Assembly (NCBI RefSeq): GCF_001729485.1
Contig: NZ_CP017157.1
Span: 1 to 64,000 of the forward strand
Source: Streptomyces lydicus
Lineage (GTDB): Bacteria; Actinomycetota; Actinomycetes; Streptomycetales; Streptomycetaceae
Direction of reading: 5' to 3'
Length of the DNA stretch: 64,000 bases
The notes under the pieces are model-generated. The model saw nothing but the letters and a program-made list of their open reading frames with translations. It searched no databases and was not told where the DNA came from. Made by a program: the position numbers and the translations under genes. Of the stretch, positions 45,554 through 53,445 are shown in pieces; the first letter of the stretch is position 1; every line of letters begins with the position of its first letter.

Positions 45554-46687
45554 TCACCCCAGCGGGTGGGTGGCCAGCAGGCCGCCGAGGGCTTCCTCGT
45601 GGGCGGCGGCCGGGCCCAGTGAGAGTTCGAGCTGCTTGGCCCAGGCGTGGTAGCGATGCAGGACGTAGTCGGTGTCGGCGCCGAAACCGCCGTGCAGATG
45701 CTGGGCGGTCTGGACGACGCGGCGTACGCCTTCGGAGGCCCAGATCTTGGCGACCGCGATGTCCCCGGCGGGCGGTAGCGGGCCGGCGGCGTCGGTGGTG
45801 ATGCGCCAGGCGGCCTGCCAGAGCGTGGCCTCCATGGCGCGCAGGTCGATGAAGCGGTCCGCGGCCTGGACGGCGACGGCCTGGAAGGTCGCCACCGGGA
45901 ATCCGAACTGTTCGCGTTTGCTGGTGTAGTCGCTGGTCAGAGCCAGTACGCGGTCGCCGAGGCCGAGGGCGAGGGCACAGGTGCCGGTGGTCAGGACGTT
46001 GCGCAGCAATTCCCAGGCGGCAGGATCGGTGATCACCTCGCGGCTGCTGAGCCGTACGCCGTCCAGCTGGACCTCGGCGAGACGCTCTCCGCTGGTGGAG
46101 ATCTGGTCGTCGAGGGTGACGCCGGAGTGCGTGCGCGGGACGAGGGCGAGTACGGAGTGACCCTCCGCGGTGTGGGCGGGCAGCAGGATCCGGTCCGCCG
46201 TCGCGGCCCAGGGGACGGCGGTCTGGGTGCCGGTGAGGAGCCAGTCGTCGCCGTCCTGGCGGGCTGCCACCGCGCGCTCGGCCGGTTCGTGGCCGGTGCG
46301 GCCGGTGGCGGCGGCGGTGACGACGAGTTCCCCGGCGGAGATGCCGGGCAGCACCTCCGCTCGCAGCGCATCGGTCGCGTACCGCTGGAGGGTGAGTGCG
46401 GCGGCGCCGGACTCCAGCAGCGGGACGCGCGCCAGCACCTTGGCCGCCTCGCGCAGTACGAGGCACAGCGCGATGGGGTCCAGGCCCGCGCCGCCGTGTT
46501 CGGGGGCGATGAGCAGGCTCAGCAGATCGGCGTCGGCGAGCTTGTGCCACAGCGCGCGGTCGAAGTCCTCGGCGACCGCCCCTGCGGTGAGCGCGGGGCT
46601 GGGCACGCTGTCCGGAGCGACCCCCGAGAAGACGGCCCTTGCCGCTTCGACGGCGGCCTGCTGCTCCTCGGTGAAGGTGAAGTCCAC
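45554..46687 (-). CDS. Acyl-CoA dehydrogenase
   Basis: FAD-dependent enzyme introducing the alpha-beta double bond in an acyl-CoA. The 377-residue product matches the fold in order: N-terminal helical domain, APEHGGAGLDPIALCLVLREAAKVLARVPLLES, beta domain, and C-terminal helical domain with TSDYTSKREQFGFPVATFQAVAVQAAD and HLHGGFGADTDYVLHRYHAWAKQLE. The usual catalytic-base Glu region is divergent, as in the ACAD subfamilies for steroid or aromatic side chains, so the substrate is uncertain. The GTG at 46687 follows GGGAGGA; its promoter region holds a TGACG-N3-CGTCA palindrome. Confidence 0.85.
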   Translation of the reverse strand: MDFTFTEEQQAAVEAARAVFSGVAPDSVPSPALTAGAVAEDFDRALWHKLADADLLSLLIAPEHGGAGLDPIALCLVLREAAKVLARVPLLESGAAALTLQRYATDALRAEVLPGISAGELVVTAAATGRTGHEPAERAVAARQDGDDWLLTGTQTAVPWAATADRILLPAHTAEGHSVLALVPRTHSGVTLDDQISTSGERLAEVQLDGVRLSSREVITDPAAWELLRNVLTTGTCALALGLGDRVLALTSDYTSKREQFGFPVATFQAVAVQAADRFIDLRAMEATLWQAAWRITTDAAGPLPPAGDIAVAKIWASEGVRRVVQTAQHLHGGFGADTDYVLHRYHAWAKQLELSLGPAAAHEEALGGLLATHPLG

Positions 46688-46717
46688 TGGTCTGTCCTCC
46701 CGCGCGGCGCCTTCATC

Positions 46718-46730
46718 TGACGATGCGTCA
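46718..46730. promoter_or_regulatory. Palindrome upstream of the acyl-CoA dehydrogenase gene
   Basis: TGACG-ATG-CGTCA is a 13-bp palindrome 31 bp before the GTG at 46687, in the 246-bp spacer that separates this gene from paaE. It is a candidate site for a TetR-type lipid regulator and differs from the 18-bp palindrome at the paa promoters. Confidence 0.45.
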
Positions 46731-46933
46731 AGGTAGAACAGGTTGCAGGAATTGGGAATGGCGGTGGTGCTGAAAGGTGGGAGAGGGCCGGAGCGGTAGG
46801 CCGCTGCGGTAGGCGCCAGCACGTACGGGGCAGGGGGCGGGGACGTGAGGGGTGGGCGGCCGGCCGACGTGCCGACCTGCCCGGGAGCCGGGCCGGGCAG
46901 AGCAGCCACCGGCCGGCCCCCACCTCCCGCGTC

Positions 46934-47983
46934 CTAACGGTCGAAGTCCAGCTCGACCTTTTCCGTGGCCGGGTGGGACTGGCAGGCCAGGACGTAACCG
47001 GCGTCCACCTCGTCGGACTCCAGAGCGAAGTTCCGGTCCATGCGGACCTCGCCGGAGACCAGGAAGGCGCGGCAGGTGCCACAGACCCCGCCCTTGCAGG
47101 CGTACGGGGCGTCCGCACGGTTGCGGAGCACCGCATCGAGCAGGGCCTCGCCGTCGTGGACCGGCCAGGTGCCGGAGCGGCCGTCGAGGGTGGCGGTCAC
47201 CGTGCTGTGTGCGGGGGTGGCGGCAGCCGGGACGCTCGCGCCGCCCGCGCCGTTGTCTATGTGGAAGATCTCTTCGTGGATGCGGTGCCGGGGCACCTCC
47301 AGGGCGCGCAGGGCGCGTTCGGCGCCTTGCACCAGCCCGTAGGGGCCGCAGAGGTACCAGCCGTCGACTGCGTCGATCTTCAGCAGGGCCGGCAGGAGCG
47401 AGCGGAGCCGGGGCTCGTCCAGGCGGCCGGAGGGGAGACCGGCTTGCTGCTCCTCGCGGGAGAGGGTGTGGATGAGCTGGAAGCGGTCGGGGTAGCGGTC
47501 CTTGAGGTCGGCCACCTCTTCCAGGAACATCGTCGAGGCCGCCGTGCGGTCGCTGCGGATGAGGCAGAAGCGGGCTTCCGGCTGCTGAGCGAGCAGGGTG
47601 GCGGCGATGGACAGGACGGGCGTGATGCCGCTGCCTCCGACGATTCCGACGAAGTGGCCGGGGCGCGGTGCGAGGGTGAAGCGGCCGGCCGGAGCCATCG
47701 CCTCCACCGTGTCGCCGACAGCCAGTTCCTTGAGCGCGTACGTCGAGAAGGCGCCGTCCTCGACCAGGCGGATGCCCACCCGAAGCACGGGCTCGTCGGT
47801 GGCGGGGGTGCAGATGGAGTAGGTGCGGCGGATCTCCTGGCCGTCGACCGTTCTGCGCAGTGCGATGTGCTGCCCGGGGGTGTGCCGGAAGGTTTCGCGC
47901 AGCTCGTGCGGGACCGCGAAGGTGACGGCCACCGCGTCGTCCGTGAGCCGCTCGATCTCCCGCACCTGGAGCGGGTGGAACAT
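46934..47983 (-). CDS. paaE: Phenylacetyl-CoA epoxidase reductase subunit PaaE
   Basis: Passes electrons from NADPH through FAD and a 2Fe-2S cluster to the PaaA di-iron centre. The 349-residue product has a ferredoxin-reductase FAD domain (RRTYSICT), an NAD(P) domain (GIVGGSGITPVLSI, YLCGPYG) and a C-terminal plant-type ferredoxin with CKGGVCGTC plus a fourth Cys (LACQSH). The ATG at 47983 overlaps the paaD stop by one base (TGATG), so translation is coupled. Last gene of paaABCDE. Confidence 0.95.
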   Translation of the reverse strand: MFHPLQVREIERLTDDAVAVTFAVPHELRETFRHTPGQHIALRRTVDGQEIRRTYSICTPATDEPVLRVGIRLVEDGAFSTYALKELAVGDTVEAMAPAGRFTLAPRPGHFVGIVGGSGITPVLSIAATLLAQQPEARFCLIRSDRTAASTMFLEEVADLKDRYPDRFQLIHTLSREEQQAGLPSGRLDEPRLRSLLPALLKIDAVDGWYLCGPYGLVQGAERALRALEVPRHRIHEEIFHIDNGAGGASVPAAATPAHSTVTATLDGRSGTWPVHDGEALLDAVLRNRADAPYACKGGVCGTCRAFLVSGEVRMDRNFALESDEVDAGYVLACQSHPATEKVELDFDR

Positions 47984-48480
47984 CACAACTCCTTGAAGTG
48001 GTCGAAGGGTTCGCGGCAGGACTCGCAGCGGCGAAGCGCCTTGCAGGCTGTGGAGGAGAACCGGCTGAGCAGGGTGGTGTCGGTCGACCCGCAGTGCGGG
48101 CAGCGGATGGTGAGGTCGACGGTGACCGGCCCGCCGGCCGGCCCGGTGGGGCGTGGGGGCGCGATCCCGAATTCGGCGAGCTTGCGGCGGCCTTCTGCGG
48201 TGATCGCGTCGGTGCTCCACGGGGGGCTGAGGACCGTACGGACCTCGACCTCCGGTACGCCGTGGTCATGCAGCACGCGCTCTATGTCGGCGGACATCGC
48301 CTCGATGGCCGGGCAGCCGGTGTACGTCGGCGTCAGGTCGACCTCGACGCGGTGCGGCGCGGTCATCCGCACCTCACGCACCACGCCGAGCTCGGCGAGG
48401 GTGAGAACGGGCAGCTCGGGGTCGGGAACGGAGCCGGCGAGCGCCAGCAGTTCCGCTTCGAGGGCGGTGGTGGTCACCAT
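47983..48480 (-). CDS. paaD: PaaD, phenylacetyl-CoA epoxidase assembly (Fe-S) protein
   Basis: SufT/MIP18-like maturation factor for the epoxidase. The 165-residue product has the DUF59 domain (SVPDPELPVLTLAELGVVREV, TYTGCPAIEAMS with its conserved Cys) and a C-terminal zinc-ribbon-like module (CPHCGSTDTTLLSRFSSTACKALRRCESC, Cys pairs visible). Its ATG lies inside the end of paaC (7-nt overlap), and its stop overlaps paaE. Confidence 0.94.
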   Translation of the reverse strand: MVTTTALEAELLALAGSVPDPELPVLTLAELGVVREVRMTAPHRVEVDLTPTYTGCPAIEAMSADIERVLHDHGVPEVEVRTVLSPPWSTDAITAEGRRKLAEFGIAPPRPTGPAGGPVTVDLTIRCPHCGSTDTTLLSRFSSTACKALRRCESCREPFDHFKEL

Positions 48481-49193
48481 GTCGCTCCCGGGTGGCTGCG
48501 GTGGAGGTGCTGCATCTCGGCGAGCAGTCGTCCGAACGGTTCGGTGTGTATGCCCTGGCGGCCTGCGCCCGCTGTCCAGGCCCCGCGCTGGGGGCCCTCC
48601 GGGACGGTGAGCGTGGCCTGGCTCAGGGTGGCGGTGATGCGGGTCGTCCAGGCGTCGTGGAGGGTCGTCCAGGGCACCGATTCCAGCCCGTCGACCGGTT
48701 CGAACATCTCGCCGGTGAAGCCCCAGAGGGTGTCGAGGGCGCGCTGCATGCGGGTGTGGCTCTCGTCGGTGCCGTCGCCCAGCCGTACCGTCCACTGCTC
48801 GGCGTGGTCGCGGTGGTAGGCGATCTCCTTGACGGCCTTGCCGGCGAGTGGCGCCAACTCGCTTTCTCCGGATGCGAGTTGCTCGAACAGCAGCTCCTGA
48901 TAGGTGGAGAAGTAGAGCTGCCGGGCGATGGTGTGGGCGAAGTCGCCGTTGGGCTGCTCGACCAGCTGGAGATTACGGAACTGCCGCTCCTCGCGGAGGT
49001 ACGCCAGCTCGTCCTCGTCGCCGGCCAGGGACAGCAGAACACGGGCCTGGCCGAGCAGGTCCAGCGCGACGTTGGCCAGTGCGACCTCCTCCTCCAGGAC
49101 CGGGGCGTGCCCGGCCCACTCGCCCAGGCGGTGGGAGAGGATCAGGGCGTCGTCCCCGAGGGGCAGGGCCGGGGTGGCCGTGACGTTGATCAA
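48474..49193 (-). CDS. paaC: Phenylacetyl-CoA epoxidase structural subunit PaaC
   Basis: Ferritin-like structural subunit that forms the PaaAC core. The 239-residue product carries the helical bundle with LSHRLGEWAGHAPVLEEEVALANVALDLLGQARVLL and AYHRDHAEQWTVRLGDGTDESHTRMQRAL. The only start that keeps the operon tight is a TTG at 49193 overlapping the paaB stop by 4 nt (TTGA). No better ATG or GTG lies nearby. Confidence 0.93.
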   Translation of the reverse strand: MINVTATPALPLGDDALILSHRLGEWAGHAPVLEEEVALANVALDLLGQARVLLSLAGDEDELAYLREERQFRNLQLVEQPNGDFAHTIARQLYFSTYQELLFEQLASGESELAPLAGKAVKEIAYHRDHAEQWTVRLGDGTDESHTRMQRALDTLWGFTGEMFEPVDGLESVPWTTLHDAWTTRITATLSQATLTVPEGPQRGAWTAGAGRQGIHTEPFGRLLAEMQHLHRSHPGATW

Positions 49194-49528
49194 AGGTGAT
49201 GCACCCCGTCCGGGATCTCGTAGAAGGTCGGGTGGCGGTAGGGCTTGTCGCCGGCCGGCTCGAAGAAGGAGTCCTTCTCGTCCGGTGAGGAGGCGGTGAC
49301 CTGGGCGGAGGGCACCACCCATATCGAGACGCCCTCCGAGCGGCGGGTGTAGAGGTCGCGGGCGTTGCGCAGCGCCATCTCGGCGTCCGGCGCGTGGAGG
49401 CTGCCGGCGTGGGTGTGCGACAGGCCGCGACGGCTGCGCACGAAGACCTCCCACAGCGGCCAGTCCGTGGGCCGGGCGGTCGCTTCCCCGGCGGTCGCGG
49501 TGCCTTCGGTGGGGCGTGGTGTCGTCAT
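49190..49528 (-). CDS. paaB: Phenylacetyl-CoA epoxidase subunit PaaB
   Basis: Small subunit that bridges PaaAC and the reductase. The 112-residue product contains [41 protein letters not shown], typical of PaaB, and ends at HL. The ATG at 49528 overlaps the paaA stop (ATGA). The 20-residue Thr/Pro/Ala-rich N-terminus is longer than in E. coli. Confidence 0.94.
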   Translation of the reverse strand: MTTPRPTEGTATAGEATARPTDWPLWEVFVRSRRGLSHTHAGSLHAPDAEMALRNARDLYTRRSEGVSIWVVPSAQVTASSPDEKDSFFEPAGDKPYRHPTFYEIPDGVHHL

Positions 49529-50475
49529 CGGACGGCCTTCCCGTGCTTGGCCGCGTGTGCGGCGGCTGCCTCGCGCACCCAGGCGCCTTCCTCGTGTGCC
49601 CGTCGGCGTTGGCCGATCCGCTGGTCGTTGCAGGGGCCGTTGCCCTTGAGGACCTCGCGGAACTCGGTCCAGTCGATCGGGCCGAAGTCCCAGTGGCCCC
49701 GTTCCTCGTTCCACGTCAGGTCGGGATCGGGGAGCGTCAGGCCGAGCGCTTCGGCCTGGGGTACGCAGATGTCCACGAAGCGCTGGCGCAGCTCGTCGTT
49801 GGAGTGCCGCTTGATCTTCCAGGCCATGGACTGGGCGGAGTGCGACGACTCGTCGTCGGGCGGGCCGAACATCATCAGGGACGGCCACCACCAGCGGTCC
49901 ACCGCATCCTGCGCCATGGCGTGCTGAGCCTCGGTGCCCCGGCTGAGGTGCAGGAGGAGTTCGTAGCCCTGCCGCTGGTGGAAGGACTCCTCCTTGCAGA
50001 TGCGGACCATCGCGCGGGCGTAGGGGCCGTAGGAGCAGCGGCACAGCGGGACTTGATTCGTGATCGCCGCGCCGTCCACCAGCCATCCGATGGCGCCGAC
50101 GTCGGCCCAGGTCAGCGTGGGGTAGTTGAAGATCGAGGAGTACTTCTGACGGCCGGAGTGGAGCTTGTCGAGCAGCTCGTCGCGGCTCGTGCCCAGGGTC
50201 TCGGCGGCGCTGTAGAGGTACAGGCCGTGGCCGGCCTCGTCCTGGACCTTCGCCAGCAGGATCGCCTTGCGGCGCAGCGAGGGCGCCCGGGTGATCCAGT
50301 TGCCCTCCGGCTGCATGCCGATGATCTCGGAGTGTGCGTGCTGCGCTATCTGGCGTACGAGCGTCGAGCGGTAGGCGTCCGGCATCCAGTCCCGCGGTTC
50401 GATGCGCTCGTCCGCGGCAACGGTGGCGTCGAACACGGCCTCGTGGGCCGTCTCCTCCGGCGCGATCGTCGTCAT
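49525..50475 (-). CDS. paaA: Phenylacetyl-CoA epoxidase catalytic subunit PaaA
   Basis: Di-iron oxygenase that epoxidises the ring of phenylacetyl-CoA. The 316-residue product shows the carboxylate/His iron-ligand helices ([21 protein letters not shown] and [16 protein letters not shown]), both with the ExxH pattern, and the conserved [20 protein letters not shown] chose ATG 50475 because it follows the operator at the usual leader distance; the upstream start at 50517 would lie within the operator. First gene of paaABCDE. Confidence 0.95.
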   Translation of the reverse strand: MTTIAPEETAHEAVFDATVAADERIEPRDWMPDAYRSTLVRQIAQHAHSEIIGMQPEGNWITRAPSLRRKAILLAKVQDEAGHGLYLYSAAETLGTSRDELLDKLHSGRQKYSSIFNYPTLTWADVGAIGWLVDGAAITNQVPLCRCSYGPYARAMVRICKEESFHQRQGYELLLHLSRGTEAQHAMAQDAVDRWWWPSLMMFGPPDDESSHSAQSMAWKIKRHSNDELRQRFVDICVPQAEALGLTLPDPDLTWNEERGHWDFGPIDWTEFREVLKGNGPCNDQRIGQRRRAHEEGAWVREAAAAHAAKHGKAVR

Positions 50476-50495
50476 GTGGTGCCCCCTCGCTCCCG

Positions 50496-50513
50496 ACCGA
50501 CCGATCGTTCGGT
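50496..50513. promoter_or_regulatory. PaaR-type operator at the paaA promoter
   Basis: ACCGACCGATCGTTCGGT is a near-perfect palindrome 20 bp before the paaA start. Its reverse complement matches the site at 55205-55222 at 17 of 18 positions. ACCGAnCGaTCGGT palindromes fit TetR-family phenylacetate regulators, and a TetR gene lies beside paaH. Confidence 0.8.
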
Positions 50514-50548
50514 TCAATGGTGAGTGGGCGGGCCGCGGGTGTCAAGCC

Positions 50549-50557
50549 TGTGGATAA
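50549..50557 (-). promoter_or_regulatory. DnaA box between paaA and the DUF5819 gene
   Basis: TGTGGATAA is a perfect box on the minus strand, 36 bp from the paaA operator and 62 bp before the DUF5819 start. Confidence 0.55.
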
Positions 50558-50618
50558 CTCGGGAGAGGGTGTGCCCGGTGCGGGCGCGTAGGTACGGTTC
50601 CGGAGCGGGGTTGACCGC

Positions 50619-51314
50619 ATGGATTCTGGGAACGGGGCGGGAATGCAGTCATACGGGGACGAAACGCGGCCACTGGCCGCGCTCTCGCTGCCCTCGCGGA
50701 TCGTCATAGGAGTGGCGGCCTGCGCCGTCGCCGTCATCGTCGCGATCCATCTCGCGATGATGTTCCTGCACGTCGCGCCGTCGAACACGCTCAGCAAGCA
50801 GCAGGGCTCCCTGATCAGCGAGTACGTGTATCCCGAATACGAACAGAACTGGAAGCTGTTCGCCCCCAATCCGCTGCAGCAGAACATCGCGGTCCAGGTC
50901 CGCGCACAGCTGCGCACCGAGGACGGGACCGCGCGGACCACCGGCTGGACCGATCTGACCGCTCGCGACGGCCGCGCCATCCTGCACAACCCGCTGCCCA
51001 GCCACACCCAGCAGAACCAGCTGCGGCGGGGCTGGGAGCTCTTCGTCAACTCCCACACCGCGCAGAACCGTCCGCTCGGCCTGCGTGGCGAGATGGCCGA
51101 GACCTACATCCGGCGCATCGTGATGCTCCGGATGAGCGAGGAGTGGACGCGGGCCGGTGGCCGGATCGACCGGATCCAGGTCCGTTCGCAGACGACGCCG
51201 GTCAGCCCGCCGCCGTGGAGCACCGAGAAGATCAGTAACAGGCCCGTGTACCGAGTGCTGCCCTGGTGGCAGGTCACCGCAGCCGACCTGCCCGAGGGGG
51301 CGAAGATCCAGTGA
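50619..51314 (+). CDS. DUF5819 family membrane protein
   Basis: The 231-residue product has one N-terminal membrane helix (about 28-52) and an extracytoplasmic domain with the characteristic QNWKLFAPNPLQQNIAVQVRAQL segment of DUF5819. Function unknown. ATG 50619 is the first start; ATG 50643 (MQSYGDE) is a possible alternative. Its stop overlaps the HTTM gene start (GTGA), and genes of these two families commonly travel together, which suggests a joint membrane process. Confidence 0.82.
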   Translation: MDSGNGAGMQSYGDETRPLAALSLPSRIVIGVAACAVAVIVAIHLAMMFLHVAPSNTLSKQQGSLISEYVYPEYEQNWKLFAPNPLQQNIAVQVRAQLRTEDGTARTTGWTDLTARDGRAILHNPLPSHTQQNQLRRGWELFVNSHTAQNRPLGLRGEMAETYIRRIVMLRMSEEWTRAGGRIDRIQVRSQTTPVSPPPWSTEKISNRPVYRVLPWWQVTAADLPEGAKIQ

Positions 51315-52714
51315 CGTCACCGACGCCGCAGCAGCCGCCGCGTACGCAGAGCGCCTCACCGCCGCAGACCACGGAGCCGACCGACGTGCCACAGCAGGCG
51401 CAGGCATCTCAGGAGGCCGAGGCGCCCCAGGCGCCCGCCACGTCTCCCGCCGCCCCCTATGAGGAGACCCGTATCGAGCGCGCCATCGGGCGGGGCTTCG
51501 GGCGCGCCACCGGGCGGGCGCTGGCGCCGTACCAGACCGCCGTGATCCGGATCGGCTTCTCGGCGACCTGGCTGCTGTTCCTGCTGCGCGAGTGGCCCAA
51601 CCGGGCGACCCTCTACGGGCCCGACGGCCCCTGGAGCACGGACATGGCGCGCCGGCTCCTGGACACCAACCACGCCTTCTCCGTGCTGCTGTGGTCCGGG
51701 GGCAGGGGGTGGTTCGAGTTCGTCTACTTCGTGGCCATCCTGGCCGCCGCCGCGCTGATGGTCGGCTGGCGCACCCGCACCATGTCGGTGCTCTTCATGC
51801 TCGGCGTGATCTCGCTGCAGAACCGCAGCATCTTCATAGGGGACGGCGGCGACAACGTCATCCACCTGATGTCGATGTATCTCGTGCTGACCCGGTGCGG
51901 GCAGGTCTGGTCGCTCGACGCGCGCCGTGCCAAGCGGGCCGAGGCAGCCGGGACGCCCGCTCCGGCGCGTGATCTGACCGGTCTCGTCCTGTGGGCCGTA
52001 CTGGGCCTCGGACTGGCCGTCGCCCAGCTCAGCGGCGGCCATGGCCTCACCTGGTTCGGACACGGCCCGTTCCCGCACATCGGCTGGAGCCTGGTGCTGT
52101 GGGGCCTGTGGGCCGCGCACGGCCTGTGGTGGGCGGTGCAGCGCCACGCCCCCGGCGAGCCGCGCGTCGTGCTCGACACCCTCGCGAAGCTCGCCCACAA
52201 CGGCGCCCTGCTGGTGATCATGGTGGAGGTCTGCCTGATCTACGCCACCGCCGGCTGGTACAAGATCCAGGGCACCCGCTGGCAGGACGGCACCGCCGTC
52301 TTCTACCCGATGCACCTGGACTACTTCTCCCCCTGGCCGGCGCTGTCACAGCTGCTCGGCAGCAACGGCGTGATGATCATGCTGATCACCTACGGCACGG
52401 TGATCGTCCAGGTCGCCTTCCCGTTCACGCTGTTCAACCGGCGGCTGAAGAACGTGCTCCTGGTCGTGATGATCTGTGAGCACCTCTCGATCGCGTTCCT
52501 GCTGGGCCTGCCGTTCTTCTCGCTCGCGATGATCGCGGCGGACGCGGTCTTCCTGCCCACGAACTTCCTGACCTGGCTCTCCGGACACGTCTCCGGCCTG
52601 CGCCAACGCCTCTTCACGCGGGGCGGGACGGGCACTGCGGACGGCGCGGCCGGGGGCGGCGAGCCGGAGGCCCGTACGGACCACTCCGGCGGTGGCCATA
52701 CGCTCGTGGGGTGA
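51311..52714 (+). CDS. HTTM-domain (vitamin K carboxylase-like) membrane protein
   Basis: The 467-residue product has a disordered Pro/Gln/Ala-rich N-terminus (about 1-65) and then the HTTM domain of several membrane helices (about 80-420), with RIGFSATWLLFLLREWPNRATLYGPDGP near its start and WYKIQGTRWQDGTAVFYP further on, as in HTTM and gamma-glutamyl carboxylase N-domains. The carboxylase catalytic part of vertebrate GGCX is not evident. Biochemical role unknown. The GTG start overlaps DUF5819; its stop overlaps trmH. Confidence 0.82.
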   Translation: MTSPTPQQPPRTQSASPPQTTEPTDVPQQAQASQEAEAPQAPATSPAAPYEETRIERAIGRGFGRATGRALAPYQTAVIRIGFSATWLLFLLREWPNRATLYGPDGPWSTDMARRLLDTNHAFSVLLWSGGRGWFEFVYFVAILAAAALMVGWRTRTMSVLFMLGVISLQNRSIFIGDGGDNVIHLMSMYLVLTRCGQVWSLDARRAKRAEAAGTPAPARDLTGLVLWAVLGLGLAVAQLSGGHGLTWFGHGPFPHIGWSLVLWGLWAAHGLWWAVQRHAPGEPRVVLDTLAKLAHNGALLVIMVEVCLIYATAGWYKIQGTRWQDGTAVFYPMHLDYFSPWPALSQLLGSNGVMIMLITYGTVIVQVAFPFTLFNRRLKNVLLVVMICEHLSIAFLLGLPFFSLAMIAADAVFLPTNFLTWLSGHVSGLRQRLFTRGGTGTADGAAGGGEPEARTDHSGGGHTLVG

Positions 52715-53385
52715 GCAGCGAGAAAACCGCCCCTGACGAGCCCCTCCAGTACGACGAGGGCTACGGGACCCGGATCGGTGTCGGTCCGCACCCGGAGCCC
52801 TGGCCCCAGGGCGACCACTACGACCCCGAGCTGCTCGCACACGGCGATCGCCGCAACGTCGTCGACCAGTACCGCTACTGGACGCGCGAGGCGATCGTCG
52901 CGGACCTCGACACCCGGCGCCACGACTTCCACGTGGCCGTCGAGAACTGGGGCCACGACTTCAACATCGGCTCCGTCGTCAGGACCGCGAACGCCTTCCT
53001 GGCCAAGGAGGTGCACATCGTCGGGCAGCGCCGCTGGAACCGCCGGGGCGCGATGGTGACCGACCGCTATCAGCATGTCCGCCACCACCCGGACACCGCG
53101 GACCTCACCGCCTGGGCCACGGCCGAGGGGCTGCCGATCATCGGGATCGACAACCTCCCCGGCTCCGTGCCGCTGGAGACGACCGTGCTGCCGCGCCGCT
53201 GTGTGCTGCTCTTCGGGCAGGAAGGGCCGGGGCTGACCGAGGAGGCACGTCGGCACGCCTCGCTGGTCTGCTCGATCGCGCAGTTCGGCTCGACCCGCTC
53301 GATCAACGCGGGGGCCGCGGCCGCCATCGCCATGCACGCCTGGATCGGGCGGCATGCCCGGATCGAGGGCCCGGAGGCCGTCTGA
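52711..53385 (+). CDS. SpoU/TrmH-family RNA 2'-O-methyltransferase
   Basis: Transfers a methyl group from S-adenosylmethionine to ribose in tRNA or rRNA. The 224-residue product has the three SPOUT motifs: motif 1 NIGSVVRTANAF (catalytic Arg), motif 2 LLFGQEGPGL and motif 3 FGSTRSINAGAAAAIAMHAW. No separate RNA-binding domain is obvious. The GTG start overlaps the HTTM stop (GTGA), so it is translationally coupled to a membrane protein pair of unrelated chemistry. Confidence 0.9.
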   Translation: MSSEKTAPDEPLQYDEGYGTRIGVGPHPEPWPQGDHYDPELLAHGDRRNVVDQYRYWTREAIVADLDTRRHDFHVAVENWGHDFNIGSVVRTANAFLAKEVHIVGQRRWNRRGAMVTDRYQHVRHHPDTADLTAWATAEGLPIIGIDNLPGSVPLETTVLPRRCVLLFGQEGPGLTEEARRHASLVCSIAQFGSTRSINAGAAAAIAMHAWIGRHARIEGPEAV

Positions 53386-53407
53386 CGGGCGCCACGGCCC
53401 GCCCGCC

Positions 53408-53434
53408 GGGCCCGGGGAAGCCTCCCGGGCCCGC
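53408..53434. terminator. Bidirectional terminator between trmH and paaN
   Basis: CGGGCCCGGG (53408-53417) pairs with CCCGGGCCCG (53425-53434) across a 7-nt loop, between convergent stops at 53385 and 53446. Confidence 0.8.
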
Positions 53435-53445
53435 GTTCATCCCGT

